Shown here piece by piece: positions 7,843 to 16,041 of a stretch of DNA of 27,456 nt. The DNA is from a virus, in the IMG/VR virus record IMGVR_UViG_3300032073_006528, positions 1-27,456 of that record. One strand, given 5' to 3'. The notes below the pieces were generated by a model. That model was not told the origin of the DNA. It did not search any database and saw only the letters and a program-made list of their open reading frames with translations. The position numbers and the translations under genes were made by a program. Position 1 is the first letter of the stretch. Every line of letters starts with the position of its first letter.

Positions 7843-8604
7843 ATGAAAAAAGCAATATTTTATACGGTATGTAGTTACCCGGAAGAAAGTAAGCAAGTAT
7901 TGGATAATGTGCTCCCTATAGTTAAGGGCATGGCTAAATGGGCGGAATATAAAGGAGTAGATTTTAAGTGTTTTACTGAAATACCGGATGAAGTAGAGGA
8001 TTTGTTTCAACAAGTACAAAATAAGTGGAATCTACCGTGGGATAATAAAATAAAAAAACATGCTAGAAAATCATGGCTTACAAAATTTGAAGCCTTTCAT
8101 CACTTTTACAAAAGCGACTACGATCAAATGTTGTTTTTAGATTGTGATATGCACCCAAGGAATCCAAAAATAAATAAACTATCATTTGATTATACTAATC
8201 TGTTTAGTTGTGGTATAAAACCTAGTAATGTAAAGGTAAGAGAAAAAATAAGACCAGGGCGGCCTGTAGAATATATAACAAGCGCTTCATGTCAACCAAT
8301 AACAATAACAGAGAAATTATTAAACAGAAAAATTAGTAAAAGAGCGACCGCTCAAACAATGTACGTAACAAAAGATTTTCGGCACAACATATCAGATACT
8401 TTTAGCTATCAAAACGTATTAGACGCGTGTTTTTTAGATTGGAGATGTATAAGAGAAGAAACATTTATGACGTACATACTAAACAAACTAGATATAATTG
8501 ATGAAGTACAAAAAATGCCTTTTCGACTGAATTGTAGAGAAATACTTCGTCCAGAAAAAGTTCATTTCGTATACGAAAACTCTTGGGAGAATATTATAGT
8601 ATAA
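7843..8604 (+). CDS. Glycosyltransferase-like protein with DxD motif
   Basis: The 253-residue product has MLFLDCDMHPRNP (residues 96-108), a typical GT-A strand ending in DCD (100-102), as in GT8-like enzymes where DxD binds the metal and nucleotide-sugar. The upstream KSWLTKFEAF (77-86) matches the conserved lysine-rich helix before the DxD strand in these families. It starts 3 bases after the carbamoyltransferase stop and ends 4 bases before the next gene, so all three are co-transcribed. The acceptor may be the sugar modified by the neighbouring carbamoyltransferase; this is inference. Confidence 0.65.
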   Translation: MKKAIFYTVCSYPEESKQVLDNVLPIVKGMAKWAEYKGVDFKCFTEIPDEVEDLFQQVQNKWNLPWDNKIKKHARKSWLTKFEAFHHFYKSDYDQMLFLDCDMHPRNPKINKLSFDYTNLFSCGIKPSNVKVREKIRPGRPVEYITSASCQPITITEKLLNRKISKRATAQTMYVTKDFRHNISDTFSYQNVLDACFLDWRCIREETFMTYILNKLDIIDEVQKMPFRLNCREILRPEKVHFVYENSWENIIV

Positions 8605-8608
8605 AAAT

Positions 8609-9580
8609 ATGAGTGATAAACTACGCATTGCTGTATGTTATAGTGGAGAACCTAGGTACGCTGAAAGATGCATAAGAGGTTTACAAAATTTGTTACAAAT
8701 ACCTGATATAGAAATAGATGTGTTTTATCATCTTTGGGATAATATAACGAAAAGACAACAACGACTCCGCGAAGAACCAGTATTAGAGAATATAGACAAA
8801 AATTATATTCAAGACAAATTAAAACCAACCGCTGGTGTAATTGAATCTAAAGATAGTATAGAGCCTAGCGCAGAAAAGCTATATACAAGAGCTCATGAAT
8901 TAATAGAAATTAATAAAATTAAAGTAAAAAACAATAAATTAAGTACCGGCAAACTAAGCTTAGTTGAAATGTTACAAGATAAAGATATTTTCTTTAATCA
9001 AATCAAATATACTAACTATCCGTGGTACTCTCAACTGTATAGCTTAGGTAAAGCTCAAGAAATTAGAAAAAAATATCAACAAAAGCACAACATAACTTAC
9101 GATTTTATTATTAGATCTAGAACAGACGTAGAATTATTATGTAAAGATGGTTGTAATAAATTAAAAGAGTCTATTAATCACTGGAATAAGGACAAACACG
9201 GACCTCATAACACGATATATTTTCCGTCAATGTATATAAAAAATAGTAAACGTAACATACAGCAAATTAATAATGGAGAACCGTTTGAATTACCAATACA
9301 TGTGGAATATTGTCATTTTATTGGTCAACAAAAAATAATCGACGAGTTGTTTGACGGGTATCAGCAGGAAATAATGGAATATGTTATACAACCAAAAAAT
9401 AACACAGGGTTATTTCAACCAACATCCCACACTCTCTTTCCATGGTTAATTCTTAAAAAATTAGAATGTAGATTAAGTGTTGGTACACCTAGTATAAGGC
9501 ACAAACTCTTACAAATGTCTAATTTAGAACATAATTTTTATCCTGACGGTCATATTAGAAAAAAACCAAAAGAGAAATAA
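8609..9580 (+). CDS. Putative glycosyltransferase, GQPRF/HFWD/RTD family, copy 2
   Basis: The 323-residue product belongs with copies 1, 3 and 4: GEPRY (residues 13-17), HLWD (41-44) and RSRTD (169-173) occur in the same order, with 'PWYSQLYSLGKAQEI' (138-152) matching the 'YS...S...' helix of copy 4. It is cytoplasmic by composition. It closes the plus-strand block begun by the carbamoyltransferase and ends at a symmetrical hairpin shared with the convergent copy 3. Function is inferred as glycosyl transfer; I cannot name a family. Confidence 0.6.
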   Translation: MSDKLRIAVCYSGEPRYAERCIRGLQNLLQIPDIEIDVFYHLWDNITKRQQRLREEPVLENIDKNYIQDKLKPTAGVIESKDSIEPSAEKLYTRAHELIEINKIKVKNNKLSTGKLSLVEMLQDKDIFFNQIKYTNYPWYSQLYSLGKAQEIRKKYQQKHNITYDFIIRSRTDVELLCKDGCNKLKESINHWNKDKHGPHNTIYFPSMYIKNSKRNIQQINNGEPFELPIHVEYCHFIGQQKIIDELFDGYQQEIMEYVIQPKNNTGLFQPTSHTLFPWLILKKLECRLSVGTPSIRHKLLQMSNLEHNFYPDGHIRKKPKEK

Positions 9581-9600
9581 TAAAGCTTCTACTTTATTAT
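9577..9600. terminator. Bidirectional terminator-like hairpin between convergent genes
   Basis: ATAATAAAG (9577-9585) and CTTTATTAT (9592-9600) are perfect 9-base arms around a 6-base loop. The hairpin sits exactly where the plus-strand copy 2 gene stops (TAA 9578-9580) and the minus-strand copy 3 gene stops (TAG 9589-9591). The stem is A+T-rich with one G-C pair, so it is weak by bacterial standards. Confidence 0.4.
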
Positions 9601-10692
9601 GTTATTGTTCATAGCGAATTCATTACATTGTTCGTTTGCTTTATCTTTACTTTTATTATTAAACCGCTTTATTATGGAAAACCTAATAAAATTTGTGTTA
9701 GTTTGATTGGGGGTAGCGAGAATCTTTTCATCTAAAACTACATCTTTTTTTATTTGCTCCTTATTTAGTAATCGTATATCTCTCCGCTTGTATACTCTCT
9801 CTGCTTGTAAGTTGTAATTGAGTAAAAACTGACCTTGTAACGAGTGATCAGATTGAGATATAAAAAATCTTTTTTTGCTGTTGTTTCTAATGTCTTTTGA
9901 TACTGTAAGAAAATAATTTTCAAACCAATTATTATACATAACATCTGCGCCTTGTCTATTAGCAATTAAAAACCAATCATTAAACGCTAGTCTTATATTA
10001 TAATCGTCTACGTAAGGTAACCAAGCATCAACATCCGAGTGGATTTGGTATTTATTATTATAAAATTTATGAAATGTTTGATTATGGCCAGTTGCGTTTG
10101 GTATATTATTGATCTTTTTAGATAAATCTAAATAACGCAACGCGCCACATAGTATAGAAGGACTATCCCCTTCAAAATTAAAATAATAACGCTGTTTTGT
10201 GTCAAAATATTCCTCTTCTGAGGAATAACATTCCGGTGCTTTATATACAATGTCAGTTCTCGCTTTAATAATTATATCATATTCAAAATTATGAGATTGT
10301 TCATACCCTTTTATTAATTGATAGCATTTTTTCATACTCCAATGCTGACCGAATTTGTAATATAGTGGTAGAATATCGTGACTTTTAAAAGGTATTGGTC
10401 TGTTATGTAAAGAGCCAAAATAATTAACATACTGACAAAACTCATCTAACCCTGAATCAATATAATTTTCAACTAGTATATCTTTTGCATTAGGAAAACT
10501 ATCATGGAAGGTGTCTTCTACCCAGGATTTATCAACAGGTTCTTCCTCTCCACAAGGCACATAACCAAGATTATCCCAAAAGTGAGCGAAATAGTCTACA
10601 GTATGACCCGGTAAATCGAACTCTTCTTTTATTAGCTCTTTAGTTATATCTAAAAATCTAGGTTGTCCGAAAAATAATACCGCGATTCTCAT
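9589..10692 (-). CDS. Putative glycosyltransferase, GQPRF/HFWD/RTD family, copy 3
   Basis: I choose the ATG at 10692 (MRIAVLFFGQPRF), giving 367 residues, because the family's N-terminal strand begins there and the longer frame overlaps the upstream kinase-like gene. GQPRF (9-13), HFWD (37-40) and KARTD (143-147) align with copy 1, with the first two at identical positions. The stretch between these boxes differs, so this is an old duplication rather than a recent one. It is the last gene of the 12620-9589 minus-strand block, 4 bases after the kinase-like gene. A glycosyl-transfer role is inferred. Confidence 0.6.
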   Translation of the reverse strand: MRIAVLFFGQPRFLDITKELIKEEFDLPGHTVDYFAHFWDNLGYVPCGEEEPVDKSWVEDTFHDSFPNAKDILVENYIDSGLDEFCQYVNYFGSLHNRPIPFKSHDILPLYYKFGQHWSMKKCYQLIKGYEQSHNFEYDIIIKARTDIVYKAPECYSSEEEYFDTKQRYYFNFEGDSPSILCGALRYLDLSKKINNIPNATGHNQTFHKFYNNKYQIHSDVDAWLPYVDDYNIRLAFNDWFLIANRQGADVMYNNWFENYFLTVSKDIRNNSKKRFFISQSDHSLQGQFLLNYNLQAERVYKRRDIRLLNKEQIKKDVVLDEKILATPNQTNTNFIRFSIIKRFNNKSKDKANEQCNEFAMNNNIIK

Positions 10693-10696
10693 ACTA

Positions 10697-11266
10697 TTAT
10701 ATAGTAAACATTCGAGTAATACTCCACGGCTTACCTTTCCACTCCCTCTTTTCACTAGTATTGCTTAAAGTATTAAATATATCAAATGATTTAGGTTTTA
10801 AATAATAAGAATCATAAAAAGGTTTACTCCACTTATACCCTTTCTTTGCAAATTGATTTATATGAGGGTAATTTTCACAATCCATAACAAAAGCGACTTC
10901 AAAATCTATTAAAAAAACAACGTTGTTACTATAACAAATGTTTGCTGGATGTATATCTTTGTATAGAATATTGTTTTCTTTAAGGTTCAAAAATATATTA
11001 GATAGTTGTTCGACTAAATCTAATGGAGGGTACTCTTTATGAGAAAATGTATCTAATGATTCACCACAATACTCCATTGTAAAGGAGCATCTCTCATTAT
11101 TAATATTTAAAATAGATGGGAACGGGTATTTATTACTAAATTTTTTAGTAAAATTATCTTTTAATAGGTTTAAACAAAATATTTCATTATTAAAAAACAC
11201 CCGTCTTTCCTCAGGGTATGTTTTTGTAACAATATTATTTTTTATATGAACTACAGTTTTACTCAT
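10697..11266 (-). CDS. Small protein-kinase-fold protein (LPS/sugar-kinase-like)
   Basis: The ATG at 11266 forms an ATGA overlap with the upstream gene's TGA, giving 189 residues; a TTG two codons earlier is less likely. The catalytic centre of the protein-kinase fold is visible: KDIHPANI (103-110) supplies the catalytic Asp (D104) and the Asn (N109), and LIDFE (119-123) is the DFG-equivalent metal-binding segment (D121). An NNE near residues 26-28 may supply the alpha-C glutamate. The HPAN form resembles lipopolysaccharide, Kdo and aminoglycoside kinases more than Ser/Thr kinases. The C-lobe is very short. Its position among sugar genes suggests it phosphorylates a glycan; a regulatory kinase cannot be excluded. 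Confidence 0.65.
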   Translation of the reverse strand: MSKTVVHIKNNIVTKTYPEERRVFFNNEIFCLNLLKDNFTKKFSNKYPFPSILNINNERCSFTMEYCGESLDTFSHKEYPPLDLVEQLSNIFLNLKENNILYKDIHPANICYSNNVVFLIDFEVAFVMDCENYPHINQFAKKGYKWSKPFYDSYYLKPKSFDIFNTLSNTSEKREWKGKPWSITRMFTI

Positions 11267-11979
11267 AACCAATACGGGTAATAATATAATCCTGTTTTTT
11301 CAAAATTCGGATCTAGTTCCCACGGTCTGGGGTGACCATGGAACATAATTATATCATAATCATCAGGTTCTTTATTAATATTGTCTGGAAGTCTATTTAT
11401 CTTGTTTGTTTTTCCGTGCATAGGTCCCCACGTGAGCTTGTGAATATCACCTTTATAAGAACCAATAGATAATACTTGTTGGAAATAAGGTATACGATTT
11501 ACCCCAAACCTTTTTCTATATTTTTTATCATTTAATACTGCTGTAACAAAATTCTGATCCCCTCTCCACATACTTTTTTCGCTAGTATTCTTTGAGAAAT
11601 ATTCTTCGTATAAAAAGGACATATCTTCCTTCCAATACATAATACTAGTATTATATACATTAGAAGCAAAACAATCTTTCGCGCATAAAAATTCAGAATT
11701 TAAAAATTTTTTAACATCAATAGACTTTTTTATGATCATATCTAAATCAAAATATAAACACGGTCCGGTTATTTTGAATAGTTCAATCTTTGACCACCAG
11801 GTAGGTAAGTTGTCTGTGAGAGGTATAATATTACACTCATCATGGGTCATATCAGATAAACAATAAAAATCAAAACCCGGTAAATATCTTTCACACATTT
11901 TCTTAAGATTTAAAACATGAGAAAAATTAAAGTTATTTTTTTTATATGACTTTAAAACACATAATATTTTCATTTTCAT
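11263..11979 (-). CDS. Glycosyltransferase-like protein with DLD motif
   Basis: The 238-residue product has WWSKIELF (residues 61-68) followed by CLYFDLDMII (74-83), the GT-A pattern in which DLD binds the metal and nucleotide-sugar; FHGHPRPWEL near residue 215 is a typical C-terminal element of such proteins. This soluble family occurs widely in phage and bacterial polysaccharide loci. It is joined by ATGA overlaps on both sides (to the CMP-sugar synthetase gene upstream and the kinase-like gene downstream), so translation of the whole block is coupled. The donor may be the CMP-sugar made by the upstream gene, an inference from adjacency. Confidence 0.7.
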   Translation of the reverse strand: MKMKILCVLKSYKKNNFNFSHVLNLKKMCERYLPGFDFYCLSDMTHDECNIIPLTDNLPTWWSKIELFKITGPCLYFDLDMIIKKSIDVKKFLNSEFLCAKDCFASNVYNTSIMYWKEDMSFLYEEYFSKNTSEKSMWRGDQNFVTAVLNDKKYRKRFGVNRIPYFQQVLSIGSYKGDIHKLTWGPMHGKTNKINRLPDNINKEPDDYDIIMFHGHPRPWELDPNFEKTGLYYYPYWL

Positions 11980-12620
11980 AATAAATTACTAGCGTGAATA
12001 AAATCTTCTTGGGTATCTAAATCAATACACTCTTTTCTGTCCCTTATAATATAGAAGTATGGAGTAGCACCTACCCTACATCTATACCGGTCGTAGGCCC
12101 GTTTAGATATACCGTATAACCCTGTTGTCTCTTTAATAACCGGTGTAGCATCTTGCGATCTAGGGAGAATATTAGGTTGATAATTTACAGGTTGATCTTT
12201 ATGCCAAAACCACCCAAATTCTTCTGTAGCTGTAAGTATAGAATCATGTTTTGAACTATGAGTTAACTTATCTACACAATCTCTAATAGTCTCAGGCTTT
12301 AAGAACGGGGCTGTAGCGTACAATTGAAAGTAAAAATCATAATGCCCTATAAAATCTATATCATGATGAAAGACGTCATTACCATTTGCTGTATCTAATG
12401 TAAGTTCTGGTTTACGTTTGATACATATAATCTGGTTTTTAGTACAATAACTATTAATCTCAGGACTATCAGTGTCTACATATATATCATCAAAGCATTC
12501 TGCTTGAATACAGTGATCAATTATATATTCATATAGAGGTTTATCTCCTAAAAGTCGAAAGTTTTTATTTTTAACTCTCGTAGAATTGCTCTTTATAGGA
12601 ATTGTTGCGGCAACTCTCAT
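11976..12620 (-). CDS. CMP-sugar (acylneuraminate-type) cytidylyltransferase
   Basis: The 214-residue protein matches the NeuA/KdsB superfamily: IPIKSNSTRVKNKNFRLL (residues 7-24) is a variant of the CTP-binding loop 'IPARxGSKxIxxKN', PLYEYIID (28-35) follows as usual, and QLYATAPFLKPETI (99-112) corresponds to the conserved 'LQPTSPLR' strand. These enzymes activate nonulosonic acids or Kdo by joining them to CMP. The missing 'RGGS' makes it a divergent member, so the sugar is uncertain. It heads the 12620-9589 block. UDP-GlcNAc 2-epimerase, GNAT and DegT genes elsewhere in the window would fit a sialic-, legionaminic- or pseudaminic-like pathway, but no NeuB-type synthase is present here. 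Confidence 0.8.
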   Translation of the reverse strand: MRVAATIPIKSNSTRVKNKNFRLLGDKPLYEYIIDHCIQAECFDDIYVDTDSPEINSYCTKNQIICIKRKPELTLDTANGNDVFHHDIDFIGHYDFYFQLYATAPFLKPETIRDCVDKLTHSSKHDSILTATEEFGWFWHKDQPVNYQPNILPRSQDATPVIKETTGLYGISKRAYDRYRCRVGATPYFYIIRDRKECIDLDTQEDFIHASNLL

Positions 12621-12622
12621 TA

Positions 12623-12658
12623 ATGTTTATTTATCTATTATTTTATGTAAATAAACAT
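12623..12658. promoter_or_regulatory. Inverted repeat giving symmetrical TAAATA promoter candidates
   Basis: ATGTTTATTTA (12623-12633) and TAAATAAACAT (12648-12658) are perfect 11-base inverted arms around a 14-base loop, filling the 40-base gap between the divergent CMP-sugar synthetase and GT61-like genes. Each gene is thus preceded by the same text, TAAATAAACAT then two bases then ATG, with TAAATA exactly 7 bases from the start codon. TAAATA resembles the 3' part of the T4 late promoter TATAAATA, which needs no -35. A regulator-binding site is an alternative. Confidence 0.45.
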
Positions 12659-12660
12659 AT

Positions 12661-13611
12661 ATGTCGGGCCCGAACGAAATTTCAGAAATATACCATAATA
12701 TATGTATCGGTGTAAAGGCCGGGCAATTAATTTTTTCTTCAATAAACGAAGATAATCGACGAGTAAGTAATACAGATTTTAAAAATACCTTTTTTCCTGA
12801 TGGTACATTTTACGAAGTAGATAAAATGGTACTTATCCATAATCCATGGACTCAGAATTTTCAGCATTTTTTGGATGAAACGATACCACTATGTATTGAG
12901 TCTAAAGACGAACCTGAGGTGTATGTAACTGTATGGCCGAGTTTCGGAGATGATATAATAAATTTCTTAAAAATAAATAATATCAAAAAAATAGAGGAAA
13001 ATACATGCTTTCGTATTAAAAAATTAATACGAAAAAAAATTAGATATGTTGATTTTAGATTAAATGAAGAGTGTAATGTAAACAAGCCTTTAGGGTTTGT
13101 AAGAAAAAAAGTCACCCAATACCTACAAAACAATAACAGAAAAATCCTATTCATAAAAAGAGATGTAAAAAAACGATCTTGTGAGAATATTAATCAATTA
13201 ATTGATAATCTTGAGATTAAATTTAATATTGATGTAATTGAGAATTTTTCGAGTTTAACTATAAAAGAAAAAATAATAATTTTAAGTTACTATGATACTA
13301 TTATTAGTATGTACGGCGCGACAAGCGCAAATGTATTATTTAAAAATAGCGGAAAATGGATAATTTTAAGTAATCCGTGGAGTGTAAATGATACGTTTAT
13401 AAAAAATTTAAACCCAGATCTTGAAATACATAATATAGATAATATATCAAAATATTTAGACTCAAATAGCATACATACTCGCTCAGGAGAAGTTACTGAA
13501 GATAAAGAATTTGTTATTGATATAGATCGATGTCTTAGTCAAATTAATCAGATATTAAATCAACCACCAACACCACCTGTATCGAAAGCTAAAGAAAAAT
13601 TATCTACATAA
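12661..13611 (+). CDS. GT61-like glycosyltransferase
   Basis: The 316-residue product carries signatures of the GT61/DUF563 family (capsular polysaccharide and EOGT-like enzymes): QNFQHFLDETIP (residues 65-76), corresponding to the usual 'NYYHWLLDxLPR' box, KILFIKRD (161-168), the conserved beta strand before the second domain, and SMYGATSANVLFKNSG (216-231), the 'GAHGAGLTNLLFxxPG' box. The His of the last box is replaced by Tyr/Gly text. It is a single-gene plus-strand unit whose 3' end overlaps the HAD/nucleotidyltransferase gene by 52 bases. The Pro-rich C-terminus (QPPTPPVSK) probably lies outside the fold. Confidence 0.72.
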   Translation: MSGPNEISEIYHNICIGVKAGQLIFSSINEDNRRVSNTDFKNTFFPDGTFYEVDKMVLIHNPWTQNFQHFLDETIPLCIESKDEPEVYVTVWPSFGDDIINFLKINNIKKIEENTCFRIKKLIRKKIRYVDFRLNEECNVNKPLGFVRKKVTQYLQNNNRKILFIKRDVKKRSCENINQLIDNLEIKFNIDVIENFSSLTIKEKIIILSYYDTIISMYGATSANVLFKNSGKWIILSNPWSVNDTFIKNLNPDLEIHNIDNISKYLDSNSIHTRSGEVTEDKEFVIDIDRCLSQINQILNQPPTPPVSKAKEKLST

Positions 13612-14969
13612 TATTTTAAATCCTCAGGAGTTCCTAAACCCCACATTCGAGGAACATCAAATACTTTTATATTTTTTCCATCTTCTATAGCTTCATTAAA
13701 TACAGGACATACATAAAACTCATTATTTGTTCTAATATTTCTTTCAATCATTTGCTCTGCATACTTTACATAATCAGAACCTTTAGACCAATAATATATA
13801 CCGACAGTGGCGGTGTCTGAAATAGGGTTTTTCTCTGCAACTTCTGTAACGAATCCATTATCACCTAACTTAGCGTAACTCCATTTAGGGTGAGTTGATT
13901 TAAAAGTAAGTATACCACCATCAACATTATCTCCTACCATCGAATACATAAACTCATTACTATCCCATTCAACAAATTGATCAGAATTTGCCATAATTAA
14001 CGGCTTATTATTGTTAATATATTCTTTTGCTAATAAAGTAGTACATGCAGCTCCTTCAGTAATACCTTCAACCTGTACAATTGTACAGTTTGGTGCTATA
14101 TTTTCAAGTACAGTTTGTAAGTGATATTGTTCATAGTGAGATTTTTGTACAATAAAAACATAATTAGCTTCAATGTTTATATTATCTACAACTGTTTGTA
14201 TCATTGGTTTACCATTAACATCAATTAATGGTTTAGGAAAAGTGTAGCCCGCCTTTTCAAACCGTGAACCAGCACCCGCCATTGGAATTAATACGTTCAT
14301 ATCTCCACCTCTCCATTTTGGTTTAATCTCTTCCATAGTTTTATCTGTGTTTTTTATAAAATTAACAATATAATCAAATGTAACTTCCTCTGGTCCAGTT
14401 ACAGGACATAGATGTGATCCACTTCTTATTGCTCCTTTTCTACCTGTATGAGAATCTTCGATAATAACTGTTTCATCAGGATTAGTCTTTGTATGTATCA
14501 TGCATCTCATGTACATCTCTGCGTTAGGCTTTGCGAGAAATACATCTTCATTAGCTAGTACATAATCACAATACTTAAGTACACCAACCTTATCAAGAGA
14601 TGTTAATACAGTTTGCCGTATAGCATTAGAAGCAATAGAAATTTTTAATCCATTGTCTTTTAAAAAGGTAAATAACTGCTGTAGTTGTAAATTTTCTGGT
14701 ATAGATTGAAGACGTTCTCTTGTAAATTTTTGTTTTAAACTCCAAATCTCATCATACTTTTCAACCGGTAACTGTTTTACCTCTGTTAATAACTTAAGTT
14801 TTGTAGTTGTTGTTTTACCATCATAAGAGGATAGATGTTCTTCTCTTGAAATTACATATGATTCATTAATTGAACGAAGCGCATCATTAAGAGCATAATA
14901 ATGTAAGTCTCTACTATCTATTAAGACTCCGTCTAAATCAAAAATGACGTGTTTTATATAATTCAACAT
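13560..14969 (-). CDS. HAD-phosphatase / sugar nucleotidyltransferase fusion
   Basis: The 469-residue protein has two domains. Residues 1 to about 210 form a HAD hydrolase of the beta-phosphoglucomutase type: FDLDGVLIDS (10-19, nucleophile D11 and acid/base D13), SNA (114-116), K147 and ED (171-172). Residues about 224-469 form a sugar-phosphate nucleotidyltransferase: NVLIPMAGAGSRF (225-237), FPKPLIDVNGKPMI (244-257) and MANSDQ (326-331). Together they could trim or interconvert a sugar phosphate and activate it as an NDP-sugar. A strong internal ribosome-binding site precedes Met224, so the second domain may also be made alone. It is the last gene of the 12-gene operon; its start overlaps the GDPD-like gene by 32 bases. 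Confidence 0.85.
   Translation of the reverse strand: MLNYIKHVIFDLDGVLIDSRDLHYYALNDALRSINESYVISREEHLSSYDGKTTTTKLKLLTEVKQLPVEKYDEIWSLKQKFTRERLQSIPENLQLQQLFTFLKDNGLKISIASNAIRQTVLTSLDKVGVLKYCDYVLANEDVFLAKPNAEMYMRCMIHTKTNPDETVIIEDSHTGRKGAIRSGSHLCPVTGPEEVTFDYIVNFIKNTDKTMEEIKPKWRGGDMNVLIPMAGAGSRFEKAGYTFPKPLIDVNGKPMIQTVVDNINIEANYVFIVQKSHYEQYHLQTVLENIAPNCTIVQVEGITEGAACTTLLAKEYINNNKPLIMANSDQFVEWDSNEFMYSMVGDNVDGGILTFKSTHPKWSYAKLGDNGFVTEVAEKNPISDTATVGIYYWSKGSDYVKYAEQMIERNIRTNNEFYVCPVFNEAIEDGKNIKVFDVPRMWGLGTPEDLKYYVDNFSLAFDTGGVGG
14298..14314 (-). promoter_or_regulatory. Internal ribosome-binding site and start within the HAD/NTase fusion
   Basis: On the minus strand GGAGAGG (14314-14308) lies 7 bases before an in-frame ATG (14300-14298), which is codon 224 of the fusion and the first residue of the nucleotidyltransferase domain. 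Such a near-perfect Shine-Dalgarno sequence is rare in this window, where most genes rely on ATGA coupling. It suggests either a second, shorter product or the relic start of a once separate gene. Confidence 0.5.
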
Positions 14970-15375
14970 AGTCTGTACATACCCCTATACAATTATAATT
15001 AGGGGGGTTTTTGGAATTATCTACAATAACACAATTATCAGAAGCATATTTACCGGGGTATGTCCAAATAAAATTCTTTGATGTAAGTGTATATTGATCT
15101 GTCTCGTGCCAAAAGCAATGTATTTTATCATTCTTTAACATTTGCTGTAAAGCATCTAGGTTCTTTGCATGGCACCACAGTTTAGGGTGTGTTAAAGTAT
15201 ATTCTTTTGTTTTAATTTTTGGTTCATCATGGCCTAAAAAATATTCTCCATCAATATACCACACATCGATCTCACAACCATAACCTAAATCTAAAACTTT
15301 TTGTATTTGTAGTGGTTTATTTTCAAGCTTAGCATTTGGTCCTGTTAAATTACCTCTATGGGAAATTAAATGCAT
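14938..15375 (-). CDS. Short GDPD-like (glycerophosphodiester phosphodiesterase-fold) protein
   Basis: The 145-residue protein begins with LISHRGN (residues 3-9), then CEIDVW (34-39) and FLGHD (46-50), which match the HRG, E-x-D and GHD/H catalytic boxes of the GDPD family, in the right order and spacing. GDPD enzymes are usually about 230-250 residues, so roughly the C-terminal 40% of the TIM barrel is missing or reduced. The text 'CFWHETDQYTLTSKNFIWTYPGK' is seen in short GDPD-like proteins of polysaccharide loci. It might act on a phosphodiester-linked glycan. The start shares one base with the preceding stop, and the end overlaps the HAD/NTase start by 32 bases. Confidence 0.65.
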   Translation of the reverse strand: MHLISHRGNLTGPNAKLENKPLQIQKVLDLGYGCEIDVWYIDGEYFLGHDEPKIKTKEYTLTHPKLWCHAKNLDALQQMLKNDKIHCFWHETDQYTLTSKNFIWTYPGKYASDNCVIVDNSKNPPNYNCIGVCTDYVELYKTRHF

Positions 15376-16040
15376 TATAATTCTAAAATACTATTTAACT
15401 CTTGTTGATATTCCTCAAAATTCCAGTTACCCTTTACTACCGCAGTAGCCACATAAGGGTAAACTACGCTATCATAATGATGAATACCTCTTTTCTTGTC
15501 TTGTGGATTATAACAACAAAAAGATTGTAGTTCTTTTATTTTTGAACAATTAGTCTCAAAGGACCAAATAGTATCCCCAGATATTTTTTCAAAAATTTTC
15601 TTTAATCTTCCTGCTTTAATAATTGTAGGTTGTATAGTAAAAGAATATTGTTTAGGGTTTCTATATAAGAAAGGGTGGTGTGTACTTTTTTCTAAATTAT
15701 CCCCTACACGACACAGTTTAATTGCATGTATCTGGTTTCTACTAACCAGACTACTAAATTCTTCTAAAGTTCTATGATCTGGTTTGTCATATAAAAACAT
15801 ATCTTCATGTTGAAACATTACTACATCATTTGGATCAAGAGATTGAAGACATGAGGAAATTCTTTTTCTATAAATTAGATTATCATCGTATTCTACAACA
15901 GTATAATCATCTCTATCAAATGCTTTTTTATTATCAACAAAGCAAATCTTTTCATATTCTTGTAAATAGCGATCAGTTTGTTTATGCCATGGTTTCCAAA
16001 CCCAATCTACGTCACTATGGGTGTATAAAAGTATTTTCAT
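15375..16040 (-). CDS. Putative glycosyltransferase with HEDMFLYD motif
   Basis: I choose the ATG at 16040 (MKILLYTHSDVDWVW), giving 221 residues, in preference to a TTG three codons upstream; the ATG begins one base after the previous gene's stop. The central VVMFQHEDMFLYD (residues 73-85) places an acidic ED where GT-A enzymes have DxD. The C-terminal VVKGNWNFEEYQQEL resembles the 'KGKWN' ends of several phage and bacterial sugar-transfer proteins. I do not recognise a named family. It lies between the copy-4 GT-like gene and the GDPD-like gene inside the large operon and is presumably part of the same glycan pathway. Confidence 0.55.
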   Translation of the reverse strand: MKILLYTHSDVDWVWKPWHKQTDRYLQEYEKICFVDNKKAFDRDDYTVVEYDDNLIYRKRISSCLQSLDPNDVVMFQHEDMFLYDKPDHRTLEEFSSLVSRNQIHAIKLCRVGDNLEKSTHHPFLYRNPKQYSFTIQPTIIKAGRLKKIFEKISGDTIWSFETNCSKIKELQSFCCYNPQDKKRGIHHYDSVVYPYVATAVVKGNWNFEEYQQELNSILEL

Positions 16041-16041
16041 A

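Noticed and set aside
12861-13154. 97-codon minus-strand frame
   Set aside because: Antisense shadow of the GT61-like gene; Phe/Leu-rich text typical of reversed A+T-rich coding sequence.
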